Shown here in pieces: positions 9,023 to 16,266 of a DNA stretch of 64,000 bases. Below the pieces are notes generated by a model. The model saw nothing but the letters and a program-made list of their open reading frames with translations. It had not been told where the DNA came from and did no database searches. Source of the DNA: Solobacterium sp. (GTDB lineage Bacteria > Bacillota_I > Bacilli_A > Erysipelotrichales > Erysipelotrichaceae). Location of the stretch: positions 1 through 64,000 of the forward strand of contig JAILGV010000013.1 of NCBI GenBank assembly GCA_024696355.1, read 5' to 3'. A program made the translations under genes and the position numbers. Each line of letters opens with the position of its first letter. The first letter of the stretch is position 1.

Positions 9023-10489
9023 TTACAGACCGTGCTTTCTGAACAGCTGATCCATCAGTTCGGGATAGGACTCCAGCGGGAATGCCTGGATGGAATGAGA
9101 CTGTGTGCCCAGTTCGGCCAGGTATCCGTGCAGCCATACCGACATGCAGACACCGGTAAATACGTCGGCAGTCATGGACAGCACAGCTGTCATAATGCCG
9201 GTGAGAATATCTCCGCTTCCCGCCTGTGCAAGCGCCTGATTTCCGGTCTGGTTGATATAAACGTCCCCGGCTGCGGAGGCGACGATTGTATTGGGGCCTT
9301 TGAGCACTACAATGCACTTATAATCCTTTGCAAACTGCAGTGCCGACGTTACGGGCTGATCCCTCACAGCCTCCGCGGGAAGATTTGCCATGGCGGCGAA
9401 TTCACCGATATGCGGCGTCAGGATAACGGGTTCCTTTACAAAGCGCAGCAGGTATGTGTTATGAACAAGCAGCCGCAGGGCTTCGGCATCCAGTACAACG
9501 GGGACGGAGGATTCCTGCAGAATCATATCCATGATGTCGCGTTTGTCCGGCATGTTTACTGCACCGCTGCCGAAACCGATGGAGCGGACATCCTTGATCA
9601 GAGGTACGAATACCTCCCTCCAGTTTTCTCTTGTAAAAGGCTTGAAAACCGGTGACATGAAATGCGAGGCAGTTATTGTATAGATTTCTTCAGGCACAGC
9701 CGCATAAAGATAGGACGCTCCCGCAGTGCGTGCACCGAGGATGTTAAAGCATGCCGCTCCTGCCATTCCTTTTGAACCGCAGGCAAGAAGCGTTTTTCCG
9801 AATGTAGCTTTGTATGAGTTTTCCGCTTTTACGGGGAAATTACGGAAAAACAGTTCCTCGTTCATCTCCCGGTATAAGGAGGGAATGTCATGGGGCAGTC
9901 CGAGGGGAAGCAGACGGACTGTCCTGAACCGTCCGTGTTCTTTTCTCAGCATATGAAAAGGCTTGAAGCAGTCAAGGGCGTAGGTGACTTCCGAATGCAG
10001 GGCGTCCTTGTCGCAGTGGCCGCTGTCAGCTTCGCATCCGCTGTTGATGTCAATACTGAAAACAGGCTTTCTGCTTGCGTTGACATCCTTGAATATCTTT
10101 TTGGTTTCGGCGGAAAGTGTTCCTTTGAAACCGAATCCGTATACCGCATCGACAACTGCGTCGCACAGGGCAAGTATTTGCGGAAATTTGCGTTTTCCGA
10201 TAAACATGGATCTGGGGAGCTTCTTGTATGCGTCACGCGCCGCATCAGTCTTCGGCTCTCCGTCAGTCAGAAATATATGTATTGTGCGCACATCTTTCAG
10301 TAGACGTGCGGCAACAAAGCCGTCGCCGCCGTTGTTTCCTTTGCCGGCAAGTATCAGAATTCTGCTGCCTTCAGCTGTGTCTTTCAGAAGCTGATCGGCA
10401 CAGGATTTTCCTGCAGTTTCCATAAGATCTGAAACGGGGATACCAGAAGCTTTTTCAATTTTCTTCATGCCATCACTGTCAATGATCAT
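9023..10489 (-). CDS. nnr: Bifunctional NAD(P)H-hydrate epimerase / ADP-dependent dehydratase
   Basis: Repairs hydrated NAD(P)H: the N-terminal YjeF_N domain (about residues 1-205) epimerises R- and S-NADHX, and the C-terminal ribokinase-like domain (about 215-485) dehydrates S-NADHX using ADP. Seen: ILILAGKGNNGGDGFVAARLL (YjeF_N binding loop), VLDAEALRLL, VVLKGPNTIV, and NQALAQAGSGDILTGI with the catalytic Asp of GSGD. An in-frame ATG at 10513 is possible. However, a TTATAC hexamer ends only 1 base before it, so transcription would start inside that codon region, and YjeF_N proteins begin at MIIDSDGM. I therefore prefer 10489. Confidence 0.9.
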   Translation of the reverse strand: MIIDSDGMKKIEKASGIPVSDLMETAGKSCADQLLKDTAEGSRILILAGKGNNGGDGFVAARLLKDVRTIHIFLTDGEPKTDAARDAYKKLPRSMFIGKRKFPQILALCDAVVDAVYGFGFKGTLSAETKKIFKDVNASRKPVFSIDINSGCEADSGHCDKDALHSEVTYALDCFKPFHMLRKEHGRFRTVRLLPLGLPHDIPSLYREMNEELFFRNFPVKAENSYKATFGKTLLACGSKGMAGAACFNILGARTAGASYLYAAVPEEIYTITASHFMSPVFKPFTRENWREVFVPLIKDVRSIGFGSGAVNMPDKRDIMDMILQESSVPVVLDAEALRLLVHNTYLLRFVKEPVILTPHIGEFAAMANLPAEAVRDQPVTSALQFAKDYKCIVVLKGPNTIVASAAGDVYINQTGNQALAQAGSGDILTGIMTAVLSMTADVFTGVCMSVWLHGYLAELGTQSHSIQAFPLESYPELMDQLFRKHGL

Positions 10490-10616
10490 AATGTTCTCTT
10501 TTCTTTTTTCCATAGTATAAGCGATAAATAAACGTAATTAAATCAGTTTTTATGAGAAAAACATGCAGTATTTTAATAAAATTTTGAATGTAAGCCTTAT
10601 CATTGGGCAACAGATG

Positions 10617-10644
10617 CTGACAATTTTTTTTGAGGTGATATAAT
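10617..10644 (+). promoter_or_regulatory. Predicted promoter of the H1-like gene
   Basis: CTGACA, a 16-base spacer, then a perfect TATAAT about 41 bases upstream of the start codon. Confidence 0.6.
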
Positions 10645-10684
10645 ACACTGCGAAGCAGATGCTTCTGATTTGATGGAGGTTATT

Positions 10685-11260
10685 ATGGCAACTAAGAAAA
10701 AGACAGTGGCTGCTGAAGAAGTTAAAGAAGTAAAAGAAACTAAAGCAGCCGCCAAGAAAACAACAGCCGCTAAGACAGCAAAGAAAACTGCTGCTGCAGA
10801 CAATACAAAAGAAACAGCTGAAAAAGCTGTAAAGAAGACAGCTGCAAAGAAGACAGCTGAGAAGAAAACTGCAGAAAAGAAGACAGCAGAAAAGAAGACA
10901 GCAGAAAAGAAAGCTCCGGCCAAGAAGGCACCCGCTAAGAAAGCTGCAAAGAAAGCAGAAGAAAAGCCGGCAGTCGCAAAGAAGGACGTTCAGGAATACA
11001 AAGACGTCATCAACTGGAAGAAGTGGGAAGCACACAACATGAACTGGCTTTATATTGAAGTTAATGCCGGTGATCTGATGAACGAGCTTGAGGCAGGAGC
11101 TGACAACATTGAAACAGCCGCCGATGCAGTTCTGGCAATGATGCTGGAAGGCGATCACTTCATTGTCGAGCCTGAAAACAGGAAGTCCGCAGATCTGACA
11201 GTCAGATACTACTGCGACAACCTGAACAGCGACAGAAGGTCCTACTGGGACGTTCAGTAA
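10685..11260 (+). CDS. Histone H1-like lysine/alanine-rich protein with a conserved-looking C-terminal domain
   Basis: 191 aa. Residues 1-100 are almost only Lys, Ala, Thr and Glu, with AEKKT repeats, as in bacterial H1-like proteins (HctA/Hc1 or the AlgP tail); such tails bind nucleic acid non-specifically. Residues about 100-191 form a distinct acidic, folded-looking domain (NWKKWEAHNMNWLYIEVNAGDL ... GDHFIVEP ... SADLTVRYYCDN). Its AGDL/GD/LTVRY spacing faintly recalls small AGDLHR-type domains; that is speculative. The start at 10685 is set by GGAGG 5 bases upstream. Own promoter and terminator. Probably a nucleoid or RNA-associated protein. Similar tails occur on the amylosucrase and TopA in this window. 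Confidence 0.7.
   Translation: MATKKKTVAAEEVKEVKETKAAAKKTTAAKTAKKTAAADNTKETAEKAVKKTAAKKTAEKKTAEKKTAEKKTAEKKAPAKKAPAKKAAKKAEEKPAVAKKDVQEYKDVINWKKWEAHNMNWLYIEVNAGDLMNELEAGADNIETAADAVLAMMLEGDHFIVEPENRKSADLTVRYYCDNLNSDRRSYWDVQ
10846..10914 (+). repeat. 15-bp tandem repeat encoding AEKKT
   Basis: Seen: four to five near-identical copies of a 15-base unit (gcagaaaagaagaca) inside the lysine-rich region. Copy number is likely to vary between strains by slippage; that is inference. Confidence 0.75.
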
Positions 11261-11269
11261 TCTGAAAAG

Positions 11270-11291
11270 AGATGCCACGGCATCTTTTTTT
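11270..11291 (+). terminator. Terminator of the H1-like gene
   Basis: A 7-bp stem AGATGCC/GGCATCT with a 2-base loop (AC), then seven T. It reaches the end of the convergent gene. Confidence 0.7.
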
Positions 11292-11829
11292 ATGAAAGCT
11301 TCAGTTTTGTGAGTATCACTGACAGCGTGATTCCGTACAGGACTTCACTGATCCCGCTGATGGCTCCGGAATACATGATCAGAAAAACCTGAAGCACAAA
11401 GGAAGCCAGAAATATCCTGACCAGGTCCTGGCGCATCCAGATGAGCTGATACAGAAGAAGCGCACTTGAAAGATACGCGGCGTAGGCCAGCAGAACATGC
11501 AGGTTGCTGAGAAAATCACGCTCCTCATGATACGGGATCAGCAGAATGATGATGATCAGTGCCGCGGTCAGAATGCACTGCGCCGTCCAGGAGAAGCGGG
11601 GCTTTGTGCCTGCGCCGGCAGTGAGAAAAAAATAAAACAGCAGCGCAAGATCCGGCATCATGCAGAGCATAAAGACGGTCAGCTGATGTGCATCATTGAT
11701 CAGAGTTGTGTAGTTGTATTCAAACCATGAATGATGGAGAAAGGGAATGCACATTAAAACGGGTGCGGCAATATAGCCGGCAGCCGCAGTCAGAATGCGT
11801 CTGTTTTCTTGAAGGGGCTTCAAAGTCAT
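11290..11829 (-). CDS. Six-helix membrane protein of unknown function
   Basis: 179 aa with about six hydrophobic segments (around residues 13-30, 48-68, 82-100, 108-128, 134-152 and 155-174). I do not recognise the family. No signal peptide or catalytic motif is visible. The start is notable: on the minus strand TATAAT (11836-11841) is followed by exactly six bases and the ATG, with no Shine-Dalgarno, so the predicted transcription start is the A of the start codon. It is divergent from pheA and convergent with the H1-like gene. Confidence 0.6.
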   Translation of the reverse strand: MTLKPLQENRRILTAAAGYIAAPVLMCIPFLHHSWFEYNYTTLINDAHQLTVFMLCMMPDLALLFYFFLTAGAGTKPRFSWTAQCILTAALIIIILLIPYHEERDFLSNLHVLLAYAAYLSSALLLYQLIWMRQDLVRIFLASFVLQVFLIMYSGAISGISEVLYGITLSVILTKLKLS

Positions 11830-11835
11830 ATTAGA

Positions 11836-11841
11836 ATTATA
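11836..11841 (-). promoter_or_regulatory. -10 element of a leaderless start
   Basis: Perfect TATAAT (minus strand) exactly 6 bases before the ATG at 11829. No clear -35 hexamer at 16-18 bases. Counting +1 as the seventh base after the -10 puts it on the A of ATG. Confidence 0.5.
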
Positions 11842-11880
11842 ACATTCAACATCTCATGATTCATTGAAGAGGAAATGCTT

Positions 11881-12711
11881 ATGCCACTGAAAGTAGGATA
11901 CCAGGGAAACCACGGGACATTCAGCGAAATTGCCGTGATGCGCTATTTTGAAGGACAGGATATTGAACAGGTCAGCTTTACGAATTTTCCGGATATTATG
12001 AAAAGCTGTGAGTCCGGAGAACTTGATTATGCGCTGATTCCTGTTGAGAATACGACTACCGGAATGATTTCCCGGACATATGATCTTTTTAAGAATCATA
12101 AGGTCATGGCTGTCGGGGAGATCATTGTCAGGATCAGACAGGACCTGATAGTTCTGCCCGGCACAAAACCTGAGGAGATCCGTGAGGTATACAGTCATCC
12201 GGAGGCCCTGTCACAGTGTCAGGATTTTTTCCGGAGCCATCCGAATATCCGGGCGGTGGCTTATCAGGATACAGCCAGAAGTGTCGAATATGTCCGACAG
12301 TGCGGTGATCATTCAAAAGCTGCGCTCGGTTCGGCACGTGCTTCGGAGTATTACCGGATGGAATCGCTTCTTTCCGGAGTGCAGGACTCCGATACCAATA
12401 TGACACGGTTTCTGTGCATTGCCGCAAAGGAGGAGATTCCGGATGATGCCGACAAAGTCAGCATCATGCTTGTGCTGAATCATGAGCCGGGCGCACTTTA
12501 TCATGCAATGGGGATCCTTGCCTACAATGACATCAACATTGTAAAGCTGGAATCAAGACCGATTCCGGATGAGCCGTTCCATTACTGTTTCTATCTTGAT
12601 TTTGCCGGCAGTCTGAACGATCCCTTTGTCAGAACCGCATTATTGAAACTGAAGGAACATTCCATAGAAACCAGGGTTCTGGGCTGCTACAAAGCGGCAC
12701 AGGTGGACTGA
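11881..12711 (+). CDS. pheA: Prephenate dehydratase
   Basis: Converts prephenate to phenylpyruvate, the committed step to phenylalanine. 276 aa: catalytic PDT domain (residues about 3-180) with YQGNHGTFSE at the start, the active-site DTNMTRF segment, and a C-terminal ACT domain (about 190-270). The ACT domain shows the Phe-binding GALY and ESRP motifs, so feedback inhibition by Phe is expected. A second ATG 6 bases upstream (11875) is too close to the GAGG ribosome site; 11881 is better spaced. It precedes the aro operon leader but lies outside it, so the Phe branch may be expressed separately. Confidence 0.92.
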   Translation: MPLKVGYQGNHGTFSEIAVMRYFEGQDIEQVSFTNFPDIMKSCESGELDYALIPVENTTTGMISRTYDLFKNHKVMAVGEIIVRIRQDLIVLPGTKPEEIREVYSHPEALSQCQDFFRSHPNIRAVAYQDTARSVEYVRQCGDHSKAALGSARASEYYRMESLLSGVQDSDTNMTRFLCIAAKEEIPDDADKVSIMLVLNHEPGALYHAMGILAYNDINIVKLESRPIPDEPFHYCFYLDFAGSLNDPFVRTALLKLKEHSIETRVLGCYKAAQVD

Positions 12712-12735
12712 AAAGCGCGGCCGGAAAGCGGTTTA

Positions 12736-12764
12736 TTGTTATTTGCAGGCGAATGATCTATACT
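12736..12764 (+). promoter_or_regulatory. Predicted promoter of the aro operon leader
   Basis: TTGTTA, a 17-base spacer, then TATACT. The predicted +1 (about 12771) is 2 bases before the ATG of the leader peptide. Confidence 0.6.
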
Positions 12765-12772
12765 ATGGACAT

Positions 12773-12814
12773 ATGAAGAAAACAGTTCTGTTTTACTTTT
12801 ATTACTTTAGATGA
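12773..12814 (+). CDS. Phe/Tyr-rich attenuator leader peptide of the aro operon
   Basis: Thirteen-residue ORF MKKTVLFYFYYFR followed by TGA; six of the last seven residues are Phe or Tyr. It lies between a promoter and a terminator hairpin in front of aroB. No ribosome site precedes it, and the predicted transcript begins about 2 bases upstream of its ATG. Established principle: ribosome stalling at codons for the regulated amino acid controls downstream RNA folding, as in the trp and pheA leaders of enteric bacteria. Here the codon content predicts sensing of charged tRNA-Phe and tRNA-Tyr. Confidence 0.8.
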   Translation: MKKTVLFYFYYFR

Positions 12815-12818
12815 TTCC

Positions 12819-12913
12819 GGGCATACTGCGATAGTGCCCGCTTTGAAATGTCCGGCATTATCTACTGGTGAAGACACTGCAGCCACATGGATGATGCCAT
12901 GCGGCTTTTATTT
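12819..12913 (+). promoter_or_regulatory. Transcription attenuator of the aro operon
   Basis: Seen by pairing: helix 0:1, 12819-12824 with 12834-12839; helix 1:2, 12830-12838 with 12854-12862 (9 pairs, one G-U); helix 2:3, 12854-12862 with 12890-12898 (9 pairs, one G-U); terminator 3:4, 12881-12890 with 12897-12906 (one A-C mismatch), followed by TTTATTT. Neighbouring helices exclude one another. Inferred logic: a ribosome finishing the leader peptide covers segment 0, so 1:2 and the terminator form. A ribosome stalled on Phe/Tyr codons leaves 0:1 free, so 2:3 forms and transcription continues. Confidence 0.7.
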
Positions 12914-12926
12914 AGGAGGCGGCGAT

Positions 12927-13931
12927 ATGGTGATTCAGGTACATACAAGGCAGAGAGACTACGATATTATTCTGGAGCGGGGAGTTCTTTCACGCGCTTC
13001 ACAGGTGATTGCAAATCCCGGCCATCCGTTTCTCATCAGTGATGACGGTGTTCCCGAAGTGTGGAGGAACATGCTGAAAAACCAGTATCCGGACAGCAGG
13101 ATGTATGTTTTCAGACAGGGAGAAGGCTCCAAGTGCATGGAAACATATCAGAGTATTCTGGCAGCCATGCTGGCGGAACATGTATCAAGAAATGATACGG
13201 TAATTGCCCTGGGCGGCGGTGTTGTCGGTGATCTTGCCGGTTTCTGCGCTGCCACGTATATGAGGGGCATCCGCTATGTCAATATTCCCACAACATCCCT
13301 GTCGCAGATTGACTCATCCATCGGCGGGAAAACAGCTGTTGACATGTGCGGCATCAAAAACTGTGTAGGCGCATTCTGGCAGCCGTCACAGGTTCTGATC
13401 GATCCGGATACGCTCTCCACACTGGATGACAGACAGCTTCATGCCGGTCTTGCGGAGGCTGTGAAAGCAGGACTGATCCGTGATCCCGGACTGTTCAGAA
13501 TCTTTGAGCAGGATGATTATTTGGAGCACATTGACGAAATCATCGAACGAAGCCTGATCGTGAAGAAACAGATTGTGGAAAATGACGAAAGAGAATCCGG
13601 GGAAAGAAAGCTGCTGAACTTCGGTCATACATACGGACACGCATACGAAAGTTTTTATGAACTCGGTGCATATCTGCACGGGGAGTGCGTGGCAGCCGGG
13701 ATGATGACGGTACTGAAGAACAAAGATATAAAGGAAAGGCTCGGAAAGGTTCTGGCAGGGCTGCATCTTCCTGTCGGATTTGATGCGGACAGGGAGAAGA
13801 TCTGTGAACTGATCAGAAGCGACAAGAAAGCAGATCATGATACCGTAACAATCGTGCAGGTCGATGAAATCGGCAGGGGACATCTGGAAAGCTGGAGTCA
13901 GGATGATATCCGGAAAGGGATCGGATTATGA
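12927..13931 (+). CDS. aroB: 3-dehydroquinate synthase
   Basis: Second step of the shikimate pathway: cyclises DAHP to 3-dehydroquinate with NAD and a divalent metal. 334 aa. Seen: the NAD-binding GGGVVGDLAGFCAATYMRG region (about residues 93-112), PTTSLSQIDSSIGGKTAVD, and the metal ligands Glu in LAEAVKAGLI, His in NFGHTYGHA and His in LHGECVA. The frame extends upstream to 12834, but that part overlaps the attenuator. AGGAGG at 12914-12919 fixes the start at 12927. First structural gene of the attenuated operon; its stop overlaps the aroC start. Confidence 0.95.
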   Translation: MVIQVHTRQRDYDIILERGVLSRASQVIANPGHPFLISDDGVPEVWRNMLKNQYPDSRMYVFRQGEGSKCMETYQSILAAMLAEHVSRNDTVIALGGGVVGDLAGFCAATYMRGIRYVNIPTTSLSQIDSSIGGKTAVDMCGIKNCVGAFWQPSQVLIDPDTLSTLDDRQLHAGLAEAVKAGLIRDPGLFRIFEQDDYLEHIDEIIERSLIVKKQIVENDERESGERKLLNFGHTYGHAYESFYELGAYLHGECVAAGMMTVLKNKDIKERLGKVLAGLHLPVGFDADREKICELIRSDKKADHDTVTIVQVDEIGRGHLESWSQDDIRKGIGL

Positions 13932-15031
13932 AGAATACAATCGGAAACGAAATAACAATCACGCTGTTCGGAGAGTCTCACGGTCCTGCCATCGGATGCG
14001 TCCTCGACGGTCTTCCCTCCGGTTTTGCCGTGGATATGGAGCAGCTGGCACGGGATATGGACAAAAGAAAGGCCTTCGGTGCGGTGTCTACCGGACGCAG
14101 GGAGGCGGATCAGGTGGAAATCCTGTCCGGAATCAAAGACGGACTGACCGAAGGAACACCTGTTGCGATGCTGATCAGGAATACAAATGTCAGACGGAAT
14201 GACTATGATGCCATCCGGTATCTGGCCAGGCCGTCCCATGCGGACTATACGGCGGAAATCCGCTACAGGGGATTTCAGGACGCTTCCGGCGGCGGACACT
14301 TCTCCGGCAGGCTGACGGCACCGCTGACAGCCGCAGGTTCCGTTCTGCGGCAGATGCTTTTTGCAAAGGGGATCCGGATCGGCACGCATATTATCAATCT
14401 GCACGGCATTGAAGATGATGCATTTCAGGAGGAAAGTCTTGCAGAAACCGTTGATCTGCTGAACAGCAGACAGTTCCCGGCAATCAGTGAAAAAGCGGCG
14501 GAAAAGATGATAAAGGAAATCGAAGCTGCTGCGCGGAATCACGATTCCGTGGGAGGCATCCTGGAAACTGTGATCATCGGACTGGAGCCGGGAATCGGAG
14601 AACCCGAATTTGACTCGGTTGAAAGCAGACTGGCACAGGCAATGTTTTCTGTTCCCGCCGTCAAGGGGATCGAATTCGGCGCAGGCTTCGGATTTGCGGA
14701 TATGTACGGAAGTCAGGCAAATGACAGGTTTACGGTGGCTGACGGTCGGATCAGAACGGTTACGAACAACAACGGCGGCATTAACGGCGGCATTTCCAAC
14801 GGCATGCCTGTCCTGTTCAGAACCGCAGTCAAGCCGACGCCTTCCATCGGCCTGAAACAGGAAACCGTCAATTTCAAAACAAAAGAAAATTCCGTAATAG
14901 AAACCGGCGGAAGACATGATCCGGCTGTCATTCACAGAGCAAGGGCAGTTGTGGATGCGATGACGGCTTTTGTGATCGCGGATATGCTGGCGAGTCATCA
15001 CGGAAGGCAGTGGCTCGGAGAAAAAATATGA
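13928..15031 (+). CDS. aroC: Chorismate synthase
   Basis: Last common step: EPSP to chorismate, needing reduced FMN. 367 aa, normal length. Seen: the N-terminal GESHGPAIGCVLDGLPSG signature, the central RPSHADYT and ASGGGHFSGR signature, and C-terminal RHDPAVIHRA. It overlaps aroB (ATGA) and the aroE/K fusion (ATGA), giving tight translational coupling. Encoding aroC second, before the enzymes that act upstream of it, is common in Bacillota aro operons. Confidence 0.96.
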   Translation: MKNTIGNEITITLFGESHGPAIGCVLDGLPSGFAVDMEQLARDMDKRKAFGAVSTGRREADQVEILSGIKDGLTEGTPVAMLIRNTNVRRNDYDAIRYLARPSHADYTAEIRYRGFQDASGGGHFSGRLTAPLTAAGSVLRQMLFAKGIRIGTHIINLHGIEDDAFQEESLAETVDLLNSRQFPAISEKAAEKMIKEIEAAARNHDSVGGILETVIIGLEPGIGEPEFDSVESRLAQAMFSVPAVKGIEFGAGFGFADMYGSQANDRFTVADGRIRTVTNNNGGINGGISNGMPVLFRTAVKPTPSIGLKQETVNFKTKENSVIETGGRHDPAVIHRARAVVDAMTAFVIADMLASHHGRQWLGEKI

Positions 15032-16266
15032 AACTGGGACTGATCGGATATCCTCTCGGTCACAGCTGGTCCCCGGAAATACACCGGTTTTTCCTGGACT
15101 GCAGCTATGAACTGTGGCCGCTGAAGGAAGAGGAACTGGACAGGTTCTTTGCAGAAAGAGACTTTGACGGAATCAATGTGACAATTCCGTACAAGAAGAC
15201 AGTCATCAGATATCTTGATGAAATTGATGAGACGGCAGAACGGATCGGGGCCGTCAATACGATCGTCAACAGAAACGGAAAACTGACCGGATACAATACG
15301 GACTGGTCGGCGTTTGCGGCAATGCTGGAAACAAACAGGTTTGACACTTCCGGCCGGGCGGTAATTCTGGGCAGCGGGGGAGCCTCAAAAGCGGTTCAGG
15401 CAGCACTGCAGCGTTTCGGCACCGCATATGATGTTGCCAGCACATCCGGCTCAGGCACCGTGACATATGATGAGATGTATCAGAGACAGGCAGAATACAG
15501 CCTCCTGATCAACTGCACGCCTGTCGGGATGTATCCGGAGGATGATGCGCTTCCAGCGGATCCGGGAAAATTTTCCGGACTGAAGGCAGTGGCTGACGTC
15601 GTGGCAAATCCGCTGCGCACCGCACTGTGCTTTGAAGCGGAACAGAACGGGATTCCTTCGGCGGGAGGATTTGAAATGCTGGTACGGCAGGCACTTGAAG
15701 CTGACAGGCTTTTCACCGGAAGGGACATGGATGAGAAACTGGCTGATGCCTGCATGAATTACCTGTACCGGAAGCGCCGCAGCATTGTCCTTACAGGCAT
15801 GCCCACTTCGGGAAAAAGCACTGCTGCACGGATGATTGCGGAAATCACCGGACGCCGCCTGGTTGAAATGGATGAAGTGATCTCTGACAGACTCGGAACG
15901 ACCATTGCGGAATGCTTTGCCGCCAGGGGGGAGGCTTACTTCAGAAGTCTGGAGGCTGAACTCTGCAGGGAACTGAAAAACGGCGGGAAAACCGTTGTTT
16001 CCTGCGGCGGCGGTGTGATCAAGAACAGGGAAAACATGCGTTATCTTTCCGAAAACGGAATTATTGTATGGCTTGACCGCAGTCCGGACCTGCTGTTTGC
16101 TTCCTCGGACAGACCGCTTTCCTCAGACCGGCAGGCGGTTATGAGACTGTACCGGGAACGCAGGGAATTATATGAAAGATATTCAGACATCCGTGTAAGC
16201 AATGACGGTGACATCCGTCAGACGGTCAGCGGAATACTGAAAGCTGCAGGAGAAAACAGATTATGA
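15028..16266 (+). CDS. Shikimate dehydrogenase-shikimate kinase fusion
   Basis: One polypeptide of 412 aa carrying two successive pathway steps. Residues 1-250 are AroE (GHSWSP shikimate-binding serines, NVTIPYK with the catalytic Lys, YNTDW, the GSGGASKAV nucleotide-binding turn). Residues about 252-412 are AroK (Walker A GMPTSGKST, then CGGGVI; LID region with SSDRPLSS). AroE reduces 3-dehydroshikimate with NADPH and AroK phosphorylates shikimate, so channelling is possible. The start at 15028 overlaps the aroC stop; an earlier GTG at 15010 is less likely. Such fusions occur in some Firmicutes. No 3-dehydroquinate dehydratase is present in this cluster. Confidence 0.93.
   Translation: MKLGLIGYPLGHSWSPEIHRFFLDCSYELWPLKEEELDRFFAERDFDGINVTIPYKKTVIRYLDEIDETAERIGAVNTIVNRNGKLTGYNTDWSAFAAMLETNRFDTSGRAVILGSGGASKAVQAALQRFGTAYDVASTSGSGTVTYDEMYQRQAEYSLLINCTPVGMYPEDDALPADPGKFSGLKAVADVVANPLRTALCFEAEQNGIPSAGGFEMLVRQALEADRLFTGRDMDEKLADACMNYLYRKRRSIVLTGMPTSGKSTAARMIAEITGRRLVEMDEVISDRLGTTIAECFAARGEAYFRSLEAELCRELKNGGKTVVSCGGGVIKNRENMRYLSENGIIVWLDRSPDLLFASSDRPLSSDRQAVMRLYRERRELYERYSDIRVSNDGDIRQTVSGILKAAGENRL

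Noticed and set aside
12771-12926. T-box riboswitch in the aro leader
   Set aside because: No AGGGUGGNACCGCG-type T-box sequence and no stem I; the leader is only about 155 nt. A peptide-based attenuator explains it better.
12834-12926. N-terminal extension of AroB from 12834
   Set aside because: It overlaps the attenuator helices and terminator and has no ribosome site, while AGGAGG precedes 12927 where family homology begins.
13898-15001. 367-codon antisense frame opposite aroC
   Set aside because: A shadow of high-GC third positions in aroC; no recognisable protein, no ribosome site, low plausibility of composition.
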